From NCBI GenBank assembly GCA_013368375.1, contig JAACJP010000015.1, positions 248,001 to 312,000 of the forward strand: a stretch of 64,000 bases of DNA. The letters run 5' to 3'. Positions within the stretch are counted from its first letter, which is position 1. Every line of letters begins with the position of its first letter. Below are positions 52,178-64,000 of this stretch, in pieces. The position numbers and the translations under genes were made by a program. The notes under the pieces are model-generated. The model worked only from the letters and a program-made list of their open reading frames with translations, made no database searches and was not told the origin of the DNA. The DNA is from Tricholomella constricta. Its lineage: Eukaryota > Basidiomycota > Agaricomycetes > Agaricales > Lyophyllaceae.

Positions 52178-54193
52178 ATGGACAATCCCCAGCACTACCA
52201 ACCCCTCTCGCATGCCCTGCATCCACCGCAGGCCCAAGCACAGCCCACCTACACCTCCACCGGCATGTTCAATGCAAAAGCATTGCCCGCACAAAGTACG
52301 CATCGCGAAGAAGAGGAGGAGGAAGAGGAAGACGGAGACGACGAGGGTCTCGTAGAGGAGCAACTAAGCCGACATGAACCCGATGTCCAGGGGAGCACTT
52401 CCTCCTCACCGCAACCAAAGCCAACCGGGTGTGTATATCATTATTCTCTTGCGAGCGCGATGTCCGATGCAAGTACCCTTGGACTGACATGTTGCTCGGC
52501 CTGTCAAAAGCACAACCGACACGCACTCGGGGCAGACGAGGCAGCAACCACGATTGCAAGACGACTCCAATGCATTAGAGCGAAAGCGCCGGCCAGGGCG
52601 TCCGCGTGGATCTAAAAATAGGAAGCCTCGCGTCGGCCAAGCCACTTCCAAACCAGAACCCGCGTTCTATCATCCGTCTGTTGGAGTGACGCGCCCGGAC
52701 CACCCCAGTGTTAATGCTAACAACCAACAGTACTATGAGTTTCAGTGGCGAGTGCTGAATCTGTGTGCCGAATTTTATGGTGCTGCTGAAGAACTTGTTG
52801 TATGTGATTCGATACCTCACCAGCAATCCAATTTTACGTATCGAAATTGTAGAAAGGAACCCAGCCGCTTGTCATTGCGCAGTGTTATCAGATGGGTCCT
52901 GGAAACAAAGTCGATCCCTTGGTAATGCTCAGTGAGGCCAAGCGACTTTGTGACACACTTGTGAGCTCCTCCATTACCACCACCAACAACGTCTGACTCT
53001 CTTATCCAAGCTCGCCAACCCGTCTCAATTAGTTACATCACCTCCGCCGCCGATCTACACACCGACGCTCTACCAGCCATTACAGACTCCGCCCATTGCC
53101 TCAACCTCAATGACTCCCCATCCGACGGCCTCCATGAGCAAATCAGCCACTCCATCAGCCGTCATCTCCAACCCAGGAACATTTGTCATGCCTTTGCCCC
53201 CCGCCCAGACGGCCTACCCGCACTCTCAATACTCAATGTATGCACCCCCAGGCCAGTACCCCACGACGCCATACTACCCGTACTCGTACGTCACACCGGG
53301 GTCCTATTATTCGCAGCCCCAGCTACAGCCGCAGGCTCAGGCGCAACCTGTGCAAGCACAGTCGGTGGTGGCGCAGCCGCAGCCTGTACAGACGCAGCCT
53401 GAAGCATCGTCGAGCTCGGGGGTCACTGCTGCCTCGGTGACTGGGAGTGTTATAACATCAGGGACGGCGGCTGGGGGCAACCAGGGCGCGTGGTCGGATG
53501 AAGAGACAGAGAGGCTGAAGAAGCTGGCTGAGGACAGCAGAGGTAGAGGATCCACGGGAGAGATGGAGTGGGATTGGGTTGTGCATCAGTGGGGTAATGG
53601 GCGAACGAGGTTCGTGCTGCGCTTCTTTTTTACTCCATCTCGTTGCTCCGGCTGACTTGTGCACTTTGAACTTCAGACATCAGATCCTGATTAAAGCCAC
53701 CTCACTCGGTTTAAAAGAAAGCTCCTCACGCGGCGTGAAACGACGGCGCGAAAACGAAGGCACAAGCGACGCCACGAGCCCTTCTATCCCGCCCACCCCC
53801 ACCCTCGCCGCTGCCCCCGCCTTTTCCACGAACCCAGCCGGCACATCTAACCCGCCGTGCGCCTCGCCCTCCCACAGCCACACAGCATCCACCACGCCCG
53901 CCGCCTCCCCCGCCCTACAGAACCAGCAGCGCCCCCCGCCCAAATCGACGACCCTCCCCTGGCCCATGCCCACAGTCGCTGTGAACACGCCCTCCCCCGT
54001 CCTCGCGACATCGGCGCCGACGTCGGCACCAGGGAACCAGGAGCAGCAGCGTACGAGCTACTACCGCGCGCGCCCGAACCAGGACGCGGCGGTGGCGAAG
54101 CCGACGTCACAGACGCAGCAGGCCGCGACGCACCCATATATGTACCAGCCGAATGGGGGCACGTCAAGGCTAGGGAAGGAGAATGGGAAGTGA
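52178..54193 (+). CDS. AT-hook and SANT/Myb-like nuclear protein
   Basis: The start ATG 52178 (MDNPQHYQPLSHALHPPQ) is chosen because the frame further upstream has only GTG. The first exon has an acidic EEEEEEEEDGDDEG run and ends near 52428. The next exon (from about 52561) opens with the AT hook KRRPGRPRGSKNRK, then QQYYEFQWRVLNLCAEFYGA. Later exons have a Pro/Gln/Tyr-rich spacer (about 53020-53450) and a SANT/Myb-like module, GAWSDEETERLKKLAEDSR ... DWVVHQWGNGRTRHQILIKA, split by an intron. A basic KRRREN and a Ser/Pro/Thr-rich tail end at GKENGK, stop 54191-54193. The combination suggests a DNA-binding regulator or chromatin protein in the nucleus. Target genes are unknown. Confidence 0.78.
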
Positions 54194-55022
54194 GGGACAT
54201 GTATGTGTTCGATGAAGGGATTCGCCGCGTTGCAAAAAAAACACACTCACACTCGCACTCACAATCACTCACTCACTCACTCATGGCTTGTGTGTTGGAC
54301 CGTTGCTTTTTTTTTCCATTTTGCTGTGGTCGGGGTGGAGGGTCCTGCTGTGCTTACTGCCTTTTTTCTTGATTTATTTTATCTTCCTTCTATTCCCTGC
54401 CTCCTGCCTCCTGCCTCCTGTTGAACGGTTGTCTCGATCAATATCTCAGTCTTCTCTCTCCGAATACTGTGCGTGTGCCCATCTATAGTAGCATTTCCTT
54501 TACTTGACCCCTTCCTCGAGCGCAGACTCGGGTTGTACTGCCGCTGTACATTGTATCTTCTGTAGTTTGGACCTTGATGCTGGTGTGGAGCCCACACATG
54601 GGCTGCTGGTCCTGTGAGGTGATGCTTACCGTGACGTACGTGTACCTACAATATGTCTGCTTCTCGAAGTAAGGACACTAGTCACCATCGGTGCAGTCTG
54701 TCAAAGTATTGTATTCTGTGCAAATAATCAGATGTACCCCGTTATGTAGCCCAACATGGCGCTTCGGTGGCACAAGAATAGAAGGTTTTTTGCAGACGAG
54801 ATAGCACACCGAAATGAATCCGGGGAACCAGTTTCAAATTGCCACATCCAAGTCGTGAATTACGATGATACAAACTCAGGAATGTCCCGGCTATAATACA
54901 AATGTTACAGTTGCTTAATTTCTTCGACGTTTAATCAAGCTGATCGAGCTCGCTAAAGTAGCGCCTACGACCGAAGAACCAACGTCAGGATCTGAATGTC
55001 TGAAGTAACATGGCAGGACAAC
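54194..55022. other. Intergenic with simple repeats
   Basis: A CACTCA-rich run (54240-54285), a T run, and three tandem CTCCTGC units (about 54400-54420). The genes on both sides are convergent. No gene was recognised. Confidence 0.5.
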
Positions 55023-55882
55023 TCACTCAAGGATGTGAACAGCACGAGCTACCAACTTGTTGGTGTTGGCGTTGGCTTTGGCGTTAACGCTGTCGGCAGC
55101 CGTACCATCCTTGTGCGTGGGGCCAGTGACCTTTCCGCTCCTGTGCGAGCCTTTGGCATCGGGGCTGGACGTGGGCTCGGGGCAGTTGGTATTGGTGCCC
55201 TTCACGTACTTGCGCACGGTCGTGTTATGATCCTGGCCAACGCGGGTGATCGTAGTGAGCACATCACCGACGGCGGCGTTGCGGAATTTGCTGCCCCCCT
55301 TCTTTCTTCCATTCTTGTGCTGGTGCCCACCGTTGTGGTCGCCGGTGGGAGCGAGCGTGGGCGCTGAGGCGGCGGAATTCTCCTTGCTGGTGGAGGTTTG
55401 GGTAGGCGACGCACCAGCGGCACGAGGGAGGATGGGCTGGGCGGGAGCAGCCTTCTTGCCATTGGCGTCTGGGGTCACTTTGTCGGACTTCTGTGACCCA
55501 TGATGAGAATTACTGCCTTTCCTCTGTTGGGCGCCATTTTTACAACGAGGAGTCACAGTAACTGTGATCGTCGTTGTGGTTCCGGATCCTTTGGCATGCG
55601 AGCTGGCTTTGGTCGGATCCGTGGCAGCCGCGTCCTTACCCGCGATAGTCGCGTCCTTCGTCGCGAAAGAGGCAGCTGCCTTGTCCTTTTGGTTGACAGC
55701 AGGTTTGTCGGCGCGCCTATAGATAGAGCGTGCTTCGAGACCTTCACTGTCCGGCCTATAGAATTGGCTGTTAGGTTGTGTAAGATAAGCTCGACAGATG
55801 AAGCCTACGCCATGGGAATGGCCAAAGAGGAAGCGGCGCTAAAAGCGACGACGACGAGAGCGACAGCGGAAGTAGCGTGCAT
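55023..55882 (-). CDS. Secreted lysine/threonine-rich protein, possible Kex2 substrate
   Basis: Exon 1 (ATG 55882) encodes a signal peptide MHATSAVALVVVAFSAASSLA and ends in PMA. After a 55-60-nt intron the frame continues through PDSEGLEARSIYRRADKPAV, giving a dibasic Arg-Arg site of the Kex2 type. The rest is hydrophilic, rich in Lys, Thr, Ser, Ala and Asn (for example AGKDAATDPTKASSHAKGSG, HNGGHQHKNGRKKGG), with TTTTITVTVTPRCKNG in the middle and only two cysteines visible. It ends with LVARAVHILE, stop 55023-55025. No enzyme domain is visible. It may be a cell-wall-associated or disordered secreted protein. Confidence 0.65.
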
Positions 55883-57838
55883 GATGATTGACTTTATGAT
55901 TTGACTTGAGAAGATGTAAAGTTCGAAGATGCACAAGTCCAGTGGGTGGATGAGTAGTACTTAATAGTAAAGTCGATTGGATGTGGCGACCAGCACCGAT
56001 TGAGTTGTCGAGAGCGAGGGAGAGACCAGCTGCTGAAGAAATTGCATGACTGCACCCAGTATTTATTCTCCAGAGAACATCGCCTTCTGACATGTACATC
56101 GAAATGGCATAGAAACATATCAAGACTGAGTCGAATGTGACCAGAATACTTGTAACACCAAAGATGCTCCAACGGCACCATGATATCATTATGATATTGC
56201 GATTGCGATTCTCCTGCACGTACCCATACTTAACAATTTACAAGACCTGGGTTTGACCATGACCTATGACATTAATTAGTCCTCTTCAGGAGGCTAGATA
56301 CCTTGAGGGACAAATTATATCACCTTGAACGAACATTAGTCTATCCTTCGCTATCATAGGAAGAGATTCCTGAGCATCATGATCAAACCCAAGTGACCGA
56401 ATCTCACTGGCATATGCACACCTTTTTTCTCGCGTTCAACAATTTGATGATCCACCATGATAGATCGGACAGTGCAAGGCTTGTGGCTATTCCTGGGCTA
56501 TCCTGTTGGATTCGTGATACGTGATGTGGTAGGGAGAGAGTTCCATTGACCACGCAGTTGTAAGAAGGGGTAAATCATGTTTATCAGTTCGCAGCAGAGC
56601 TCGAGATGGGGCCCCAAAAGCTTCGTTGCCAAGAATAAGTTTGGATGAACAAGAGATTAGAAAATCAAGTAGAGTTGCAGGGTTGCTCCAGCGATAATGC
56701 ATAATGTGCGAGGACGTGCCAACCAAACCGTTGTGGTGCACAGCCACCGACTCCTTTCTTCTGAAGTAACTTTCAACCCTATCTCGAGCTCCTTACGCTC
56801 AACCTCAGAAGCTACCATGTCTGATACAATTTGCCCACGGATGACTCTTGCAATCAGCTAGGTGAATAATTCGAAATGCAGTGACCAATCAGCTGGAGGG
56901 CCAAATGGACTCGCCGAAATAAAAAACAAGAAGAGGCGCAAACCGGGTCACACTGTCTCTTTATTACTGAGTCGCTCTCATAATGCTCGGGAGTCTGCTT
57001 TCTTTTGAACAATGAACGGTATCTCTCGGATCTTGAAGTGACCGCCAGCCTATTCAGTCGGAATCAGTCCCACGTCTTCGCGGCTTCAAGTCTTGCTATT
57101 ATTGACCTATTCTATTATTACGCGAGTATCAATATAGATAGCTGTCACTTTTGCAACCAATCTTGCTTTCGGCTTTACAAAAGGTTACCTCCACGGAGGG
57201 CTACGGTGCTCTGGAACCAATCAGTTTCGTGCTTGTCGGAGATAAGTTATGAACTGCCCGAAGGAAAGCTGTCCTTATTCTGGAAACATCCCTGCAAAGA
57301 GGTGCGGAATGCAACCGAAATACGATTTAGGCAGACGCGATGTCCGATGAACACAAATCATCATCTTCAGCATCCCATCGTATCAGGTGTTTCACCTCAT
57401 TCATCTTTCCATGATCTATATCGTCCTTATTCTTTCCCACTTATGTGAAGTCTTGCATGGACCAGCGAATATTGAGCTTCGAAAGGCAAAGATAAGAAAA
57501 ACTATCTTTGGGCACTTTGCCGGCATCATCGAGGCGCCTTGAGCTACATATCTCCGATGATGGGCTCCGAGCGAAGTTGATGATGTTTGAACTCCTGAGG
57601 AATTTCAGTATGATATCTAGTCTGTACGAGGTACTCGCGTGGCACATAGGGATATCGAATTTGTTACCGTTCTGCTTGAATTAACGCGTTACTTACGGAG
57701 CCTCCAAATAGCATCAATCCGTGTCAGTTATCTCCTATCTTGCTTATCTTATCTGAACAAAAGGTCATCATGGAAAGGACTCGGAACTTGTGTTTTAAGG
57801 ATCCAAAAATATCATCCTAAGGCAAGCCTACCAGTACT
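55883..57838. other. Divergent intergenic region upstream of urease
   Basis: Nearly 2 kb between the secreted-protein gene (minus) and urease (plus). Only short ORFs occur (for example 57005-57448 plus, 56487-56747 minus), with no family features. No RNA gene was recognised. Confidence 0.5.
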
Positions 57839-60800
57839 ATGCACCTTCTCCCTCGCGAACTGGATAGGCTCCTGCTGCACCAAGTGCGCCTCCCGAGTAT
57901 CTTCGTTGCCGAATAGAGCTAACGTCGCCGCACAAATATAGGTCGGCTTCTTAGCGCAGAAGCGCCTCGCGCGTGGATTACGCCTCAACAAGACAGAAAC
58001 TATCGCACTTATTTCGTCTCAACTACAAGAACGTATCCGCGATGGCGAGCACTCAGTCGCCGAGCTTATGCAGCATGGCAAGACGCTGCTAGGACGACGA
58101 CATGTTTTACCTGGCGTCCCGACTCTGCTGCATGATATCCAGGTAGAGGGGACATTTCACGATGGGTACAATTTACCATATGACTTGGTTGGCTGGCTGG
58201 CTAACTCACCATGGCTCAGAGTATTCCTGGTCACTGTCCATGACCCTATTTGCACCGAGGACGGAAATCTCGAAGCAGCGCTATATGGCTCGTTTCTGCC
58301 CATTCCATCCTACGACTTGTTTCCGCCATCCAACCCTTCAGAGTATGCGGGGGAGAAGGCTCCAGGGGCCATCATTGCACGGAAGGAGCGGGTGGTGATC
58401 AACAAGGGCAGAGAAAGGATCAAACTTCGCGTTACAAACAACGGCGATCGTCCCATTCAAGTGCGTACTCAAAAGCTCTTGGCATCTACTTGGACCCTAA
58501 CTCGCACGCCTCAACTTCTCATTGTTAGGTGGGATCCCACTACCATTTCATAGAAACGAACCCCGCACTTTCTTTTGATCGAGGACATGCGTATGGGAAA
58601 CGGCTCGATATACCGGCGGGTACTGCTGTTCGATTCGAGCCTGGGGATATGAAGACTGTGACCTTGTGTGCTATTGCTGGTGCACAGATCATATCTGGCG
58701 GTAACCTTCTTGCGTCTGGGGTGCTGGATCTGCGTCGTACAGATGAGATCGTGAATACTCTCCTCCAGAAAGGCTTTGGCCATGTTCCAGAACCGGGTGC
58801 GCTTGAAGTATCTATTGATACCGAAATGAGTCGGGATACCTATATTTCTATGTTCGGTCCAACCGTCGGCGATCGTGTACGTCTTGGTGACACCTCCCTG
58901 TGGATTGAGGTCGAGCACGATGAGGTGCATTTATATTTAGTGCAACTATAACTCGCTAACTTTTTCTAGACTGCCTATGGTGATGAAGTCAAGTTTGGTG
59001 GAGGTGAATACCGCGTGTCATCTGTACGGGCTTTGTATTGAGTCTCTGGTAGGGAAGACAATCCGCGAAGGAATGGGACAGGCAACTAACCGTTCATCCT
59101 TGGAAACGCTCGATCTGGTCATCACCTGCGCCTTGATTGTGGACTGGTCAGGTATATACAAGGTACGCCTTGATTCGTTTGATTACACTTTTCTTCTGAA
59201 CTCTTCCAGGCCGACATCGGCATTAAAGACGGGTTGATCGCAGGGATTGGGAAAGCTGGAAATCCTGATATCATGGCCAACGTCCACCCATCCCTCATTA
59301 TTGGCTCATCGACTGAAGTCATCGCCGGGGAGCATCTGATCGTCACAGCCGGAGCAGTGGACACTCACGTTCATTACATTTGTCCTCAACAGGTTGAGGA
59401 AGCCCTTGCCGCTGGAACCACGACTTTGATTGGTGGCGGCACTGGTCCAACTGCGGGATCATGTGCAACTACCTGCACTTCAAGTCCTTTCTACATGCGG
59501 CACATGCTCGCAGCCACCGACGGGCTCCCGATGAATTTCGGGTTCACTGGCAAAGGCAATGATGCAGGTCCCATTCCACTCGAAGAAATTATCCAAGCTG
59601 GTGCGATTGGCTTAAAGCTTCATGAAGACTGGGGTTCTACGCCTGCCGCAATCAAGAACTGTCTGGACGTAGCTGACAAGTACGACGTCCAGGTGAATTA
59701 CTGTCAATTTTCTTCGCTGTGACTTTGCGTGAAGTTGGCCCTTCTCAGGTAAACATCCATTCCGACACCTTAAATGAGAGTGGATTTGTCGAGAGTAAGG
59801 CTTCTGATCATCAAGCGTTTCTCATACCTTATCTTCAATCCACATTCAGGTACAATTGAAGCCTTCGGAGGTCGAACCATCCATACATATCACACCGAAG
59901 GAGCAGGTAAGTCAAATCGATTTATCTCTCGCAACCCATCGCTGATTATATCACAGGTGGCGGTCATGCGCCTGACATCATCGTTGTCTGCGGTCTTCCA
60001 AACGTTCTGCCTTCATCTACAAACCCAACCCGTCCATTCACACACAACACCCTGGACGAGCATCTAGACGTGCGTCTCAATTCATCACATCCGCGTGGCC
60101 GTGCTCACTTCCCCGCAGATGTTAATGGTCTGTCATCATCTGGATCGCAACATCCCAGAGGACCTCGCATTCGCAGAATCACGTATCCGAGCCGAGACCG
60201 TCGCGGCAGAGGATGTGCTCCATGACAGTGGAGCCATTTCGATGATCAGCTCTGACTCACAGGCAATGGGACGCGTGGCCGAGGTTGTCAGTCGTACTTG
60301 GAGGACGGCCAGTAAGATGAAGGACTTCCGTGGTCCATTGACATCGCTTGGCGATGAAGAAGGCAAGGATAATGCGCGAGTGAAGCGTTATATCGCAAAA
60401 TATACCATCAACCCGTACGTGTTTCTTATAGTTATATGGGACTTTACTCATTCACTTGCCACCAGTGCGATAACGCATGGCATTAGCCATCTCGTTGGCC
60501 AAGTTGCCGTAGGGACTCTCGCTGATCTCGTGTTGTGGAAGCCAGAAAATTTCGGTTCCAAGCCCGAGATGGTATTAAAGTCGGGTGTTATCACTACTGC
60601 CCCTGTACGATTCGTTCTTTCTTTCTTTCACTCATAAGCTGAGCACTTGTACAGATGGGAGACCCTAATGGCTCCATCTCGACGGTTCAGCCTATCAACA
60701 TCAAACCCATGTGGGGATCAAACGCCCGTTCTGCGGCACTCAATTCTGTGTCGTTTGTTTCGCAGGCCTCGCTCACCTCCGGTACAATTGCGTCGTACAA

Positions 60801-60987
60801 TCTTCTCAAACGATTTGAGGCTGTGCGAAACTGTCGGACAGTCACCAAGAAAGACATGAAATGGAACAACTCAACACCCAGGATGACGGTCGATCCTGAA
60901 AGCTACGAAGTGCGAGCGGACGGCGTGTTACAAGATGTCGAGGCGGCCGAGACCCTCCCTTTAGCAAGGACATACAATCTCTTTTGA
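57839..60987 (+). CDS. URE1: Urease (fused gamma-beta-alpha)
   Basis: Cytosolic nickel enzyme that splits urea to ammonia and carbamate. Exon 1 (57839-57883) encodes [15 protein letters not shown] and joins exon 2 at 57942 ([16 protein letters not shown]). The gamma region is followed by the beta region ([18 protein letters not shown]) and the alpha region from [20 protein letters not shown]. Active-site residues are present: [11 protein letters not shown] (two Ni His), GLKLHEDWG (the carbamylated Lys), [22 protein letters not shown], the flap MVCHHLD with its Cys and His, and SSDSQAMGR with the Ni Asp. The stop is at 60985-60987. All introns are short and the frame is intact. The single-chain layout is as in plants and fungi. 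It needs accessory proteins for nickel loading, which are not in the window. Confidence 0.95.
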
Positions 60988-61109
60988 TGATCTAAACGCA
61001 GAATCTCTTGTACATTTAGCTATCATTTACAATCTATCTTACCCGGGGAATACACAAGAGAACCGTACAGTAGGCGTCGATCTATGGAATACATATAGGA
61101 AGATTGGGC

Positions 61110-62358
61110 TTAGAATAGAGATCGATCTCCCATATCGACATCCTCATGGTCTCTGAGAAGTGCGTCGTCCTCAGGATGTCCGTCTCCAAAATCATCAAAA
61201 TCGTCGAAATCGTCGAAATCGCGAAGTGTGGGACTGTCTAGCAGGTTTTCGTCCGATGACGCTGTTTTCTGGTCATCGACCTCCATATCACTGTCGTCGT
61301 CATCTCCGGGGAATGGAATCGTGTTAGGTGACGGGGGTCTATAAAGGAAGCGGGCCTGGCGCATCTGGTAAGCGAAGACCAACAACTTCTTGCAGAGCGA
61401 CTCGTGTTTACAGTCGCGGCAGTGGTTCCTGATTTTGTTGAGCCAATATACCTTGCCTTTCAAGAGAGCGGTTGATGCCCATTCGCAATCTCTAATCATG
61501 CGCGGTGTGATGATGAACAGAATTATGGATGTACTTGAGGACTTACCGCCGGGAGCGAACCGGCATCGCATAAAGCGCCGTTCTGAATCGAGCGCTTGAA
61601 AGGGCAAGTGTACCACTAGCTCCCCAGGCCTGCCAGGGCGAGGAAGGGATACAAGCCCAAGCGCGGAAGGGGACCTTTTCCCGCAGTGGATTAAACATAG
61701 ACACCATCGAAGGTGCATGAGGGTTCTTCCGCTTATTGTCAATCAAGACGTCAACAAATGTCGTTGTAGCTCGAACAGGCGCCTTCTGAGTGGCGCACCC
61801 TGGTGGCAGTGGGAGCACAGCGGTAACTGGGGTTGAGCTCCATCCTGCCCCTGGGGTAGATGTCCACTGGTGCCGTTCGGAGCCAATGGGAGCCTGAGCC
61901 TGGGCCATGGTACGAAGGGGCTCACGCTCAGAAGTGGGTCGATGGTTGATGTGGGACTGTTGCACCCAGCCTGAATACGATGCTGACCCAGGTCCGATCT
62001 CGGACGAAGTGGATGTAATTGCCCCTTCTAAGAATTTCGAGGGCGTGATGTTCCAGAGATCGGATGGAGGCGTTCGAACGCTTGGCACTCGAGAGCGCGA
62101 GGAGCGGTTGAGAATTTGGCGCCCGTCCTTAAGACCTGGACTTCTCGGTGGAGCATGGATGGCGTCGTCGAATGAACTTGGATGTAAGAAGACTTGCTGC
62201 CGTGTAGAAAGGTCGTCTGGTGTTTGGGAGAAGATATCGTGACCTAGACTTACGACGTTTTCCATGTCGGATGGGTCGGTTGTTTGGACGTTTTGGCCGC
62301 CTTGTTCAAGGCTTACAATGCCAGGTAACTTGTGTGGCCACGAAATTCGTTTGGTCAT
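61110..62358 (-). CDS. Conserved-looking protein of unknown function, acidic tail
   Basis: Read from ATG 62358 (MTKRISWPHKLPGIVSL). Upstream frame has no ATG, so an earlier exon is possible. One intron of 54 nt near 61500-61554 joins ALYAMPVRSR to DCEWASTALLKG. The N-terminal part is disordered and Ser/Pro-rich (SRVPSVRTPPSDLWNITPS). A structured-looking part follows: TTTFVDVLIDNKRKN, VPFRAWACIPSSPWQAWG, then WLNKIRNHCRDCKHESLCKK with four Cys/His. The tail is highly acidic with tandem FDD units (about 61180-61215, a GAT/GAC repeat) and ends DVDMGDRSLF at 61110. I do not recognise the family. Confidence 0.6.
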
Positions 62359-63076
62359 GCTTATCTTCCTTAACTTGAGCGCTGGACAGCCTGGTTTTGT
62401 TCTATCAGCGTCTTTCTCGTTCCTTCGAGAAGGTTGGCATACCAATCAATGCGGGGTGCTGTTGATCATCTATAGCGAGAGGTTGGCTGTTCTTGTATAA
62501 CATTGGGGAAGGAATGCCACAGCACCGTAGGACAAAAAGACTGCTATAGAAAGAATCTTAACGCGTCTCCTTTGTAGGTTGAAGGCCTCCGTGCCGTCAG
62601 CACAATCCCACTCTCGGTTCTGACTCAACATGAGGCAGATTCGATCGCAAAACATTATCCGAACAGGGCCGCCACACAGCAGGAAGGTGGGCTCTAACGA
62701 CAATAGGAATGCCTGAATGCAAGAATAAGCCTGGTCCCGAACCTCTGGACGATTCCAAGTCATCTTTGTGCTGCATTGCGTCTGGATAGTTACGAGTCAA
62801 CAGAGAAACAGTTGGCTGTGAGAATCAGTGAGATTGACATGATCAGATCCATAACTCCGGCGGCCCATTTGTTCGCTTGATCACAAGGCCACCGTCGCGT
62901 GTCACGAGGTCTAGGCGCGCCCTGACCCTGAGAGTGGTAAATTAATAATGCGCGACGCGTGGAGGAAACTTTTCTTCAGATTCCAGATCCCGGCGTCCTG
63001 TCAGGCGGACAATTATAAGAGTGCTTAATATGTAGGATACAATACAACGTAGGAAGTCAGGCGCGCGACGTGAAGG
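62359..63076. other. Intergenic, no gene recognised
   Basis: Contains a minus-strand ORF (62470-62763) with no family features that may include a 5' exon of the preceding gene. No repeat was recognised. Confidence 0.4.
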
Positions 63077-64000
63077 TCATTCCAGAAATAAAAATGAAGT
63101 CTCGTTGTCAGTGTTTTTGACGTAACCGGTCTTATGAGGCACGTTTGAGAACTGCGTCATGGCTCTCTTGCGTGGTGTCTCCTCGGGGCGGTCAAGGGCC
63201 GGATGCCAGGCGTGTACGCCTGCGCCTGGGAAAGGGAGCAAATACAGGTCTGCTGTGTCCCCTTTGGACTTGTCCCAAGCCGGATCTACGGTGAAGTAGA
63301 CTGCAGAGTCAACTGTGACTGGAGCGAGCGGCATGCCTTCGGTAAGGATGGGTGTAATCACTGTATAAGGTGTCTTGGGAATTGGGACATGCGGCGGGTG
63401 TAAGTCAGGCGAAGGCGAATGGTACGCGTTAACCTTGCCCAACTCTGTAGGTCCAAGGGCTACACCCTTCAGGTTGGGAGTAGACTTCGTTTTTTCCGTT
63501 TTCTTCTTGAATAGTTTTGACTTTTTTTGAGTTACTGATCGACGCGCATCGTCGTTGATGGCTGATGTGGGCGTTGCAGGAGGATTGTCGTCGACTGTCT
63601 TTCTGTGTTAGGATGTGTCAGATATCGCCTGAAACTCAACGGAAATGAACCATCTCACTTGAGCCCAAATAGTCCCCAGCGTTTAGCAACGCTATTTCCC
63701 GCTTTTGTAGACACCTTGGATGGCAGTGGACGAATCGAATTCTCGTAGGATGAAGATGCGAGGGAGGAATTACTCGATGAGGAGATGTTGTAGGGTGAAG
63801 GGGAAACAACCTTATGAATGGCTTAGAATTAGTTGGATATCTCGTCGTCAATCTGTGGCATAACTCACTCCGGGGTGGCTGCGCCAGCTATCCCATACAA
63901 AATCCACTTCCTCTGTAGTCATTTGCACTTGGTTCTTCAACATTTTTTGAGTCTTCTTCACTTTCACTGGATTCTGCGGCATCGTCTGAGGTCCTTTGTC
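63077..64000 (-). CDS. Unknown protein, 5' part possibly beyond window
   Basis: Exons read from the window edge: MPQNPVKVKKTQKMLKNQV and TTEEVDFVWDSWRSHPG, an intron, then a Ser-rich exon (YNISSSSNSSLASSSYENSI ... KRWGLFGLK), an intron near 63606-63655, then a Lys-rich segment (VTQKKSKLFKKKTEKTKSTP). The last part is more ordered, YTVITPILTEGMPLAPVTVD, DLYLLPFPGAGVHAWHPALD, and ends YVKNTDNETSFLFLE with stop at 63077-63079. The ATG near 63981 may be the start, or the gene may run past 64000. No domain was recognised. Confidence 0.55.

Noticed and set aside
57005..57448. 147-codon plus-strand ORF upstream of urease, and a weak likeness to an rRNA string near 57010
   Set aside because: The likeness covers fewer than 15 bases and the ORF has no domain features.
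1..64000. CRISPR arrays, rRNA genes, prophage or bacterial operons
   Set aside because: None seen. Intron-rich genes and fungal families show a eukaryotic chromosome.

Overview
The window looks like nuclear DNA of a filamentous basidiomycete, most likely an Agaricomycete of wood- or litter-decay type. The reasons are: genes broken by many introns of about 45-70 nt, an intron-rich secreted laccase, a class I hydrophobin, a fused eukaryotic urease, an ERG3-type sterol desaturase, a P450, and a typical fungal transposon load (Ty3/gypsy, CACTA, tyrosine-recombinase retrotransposons). No bacterial-style operon is present, so gene neighbourhood says little about function. No computation or database search was run; domain calls and exon joins are by eye.

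Layout. 1-2617 is a laccase copy on the plus strand, cut at its 5' end by the window edge. 4329-4600 is a tRNA-derived SINE-like repeat. 4864-11183 is a DEAD-box helicase remnant cut off by a decayed, 3'-truncated Ty3/gypsy element. Its integrase region is in turn split by a 590-bp TRIM-like miniature LTR element with a perfect 5-bp target duplication. 12.6-17.7 kb holds a coiled-coil gene and a CACTA transposase with one in-frame stop. 18.2-22.4 kb holds a P450 and a C-5 sterol desaturase. 24.0-28.4 kb holds a small secreted protein gene and a hydrophobin, separated by a 2.25-kb segment full of repeats. 29150-39119 is a head-to-tail double copy of a Ngaro/PAT-like tyrosine-recombinase retrotransposon (period 4722 bp, nearly identical units). 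40017-43434 is a complete laccase gene on the minus strand. Its 3' 2.6 kb is an inverted near-copy of the first laccase, so two laccases point tail to tail across about 37.4 kb.

44.25-46.6 kb is a second copy of the secreted-protein plus hydrophobin block, in the same orientation as the first. Its secreted gene is intact but diverged, and its hydrophobin is broken. From 47 kb on the region is calmer: two tandem small membrane proteins with PY motifs, a DUF1295/steroid-reductase-like membrane protein, an AT-hook plus SANT/Myb-like regulator, a lysine-rich secreted protein, a complete urease, and two fungal proteins of unknown function.

The main story is an accessory segment (1-46.6 kb) where genes for secreted or cell-surface products have been duplicated, inverted and broken amid several generations of nested mobile elements, followed by a more ordinary gene-dense segment. 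The most unusual objects are the TRIM element whose LTRs carry tRNA-like pol III promoter boxes, the tandem Ngaro dimer, and the array of exon-like repeat units at 25.9-26.8 kb.
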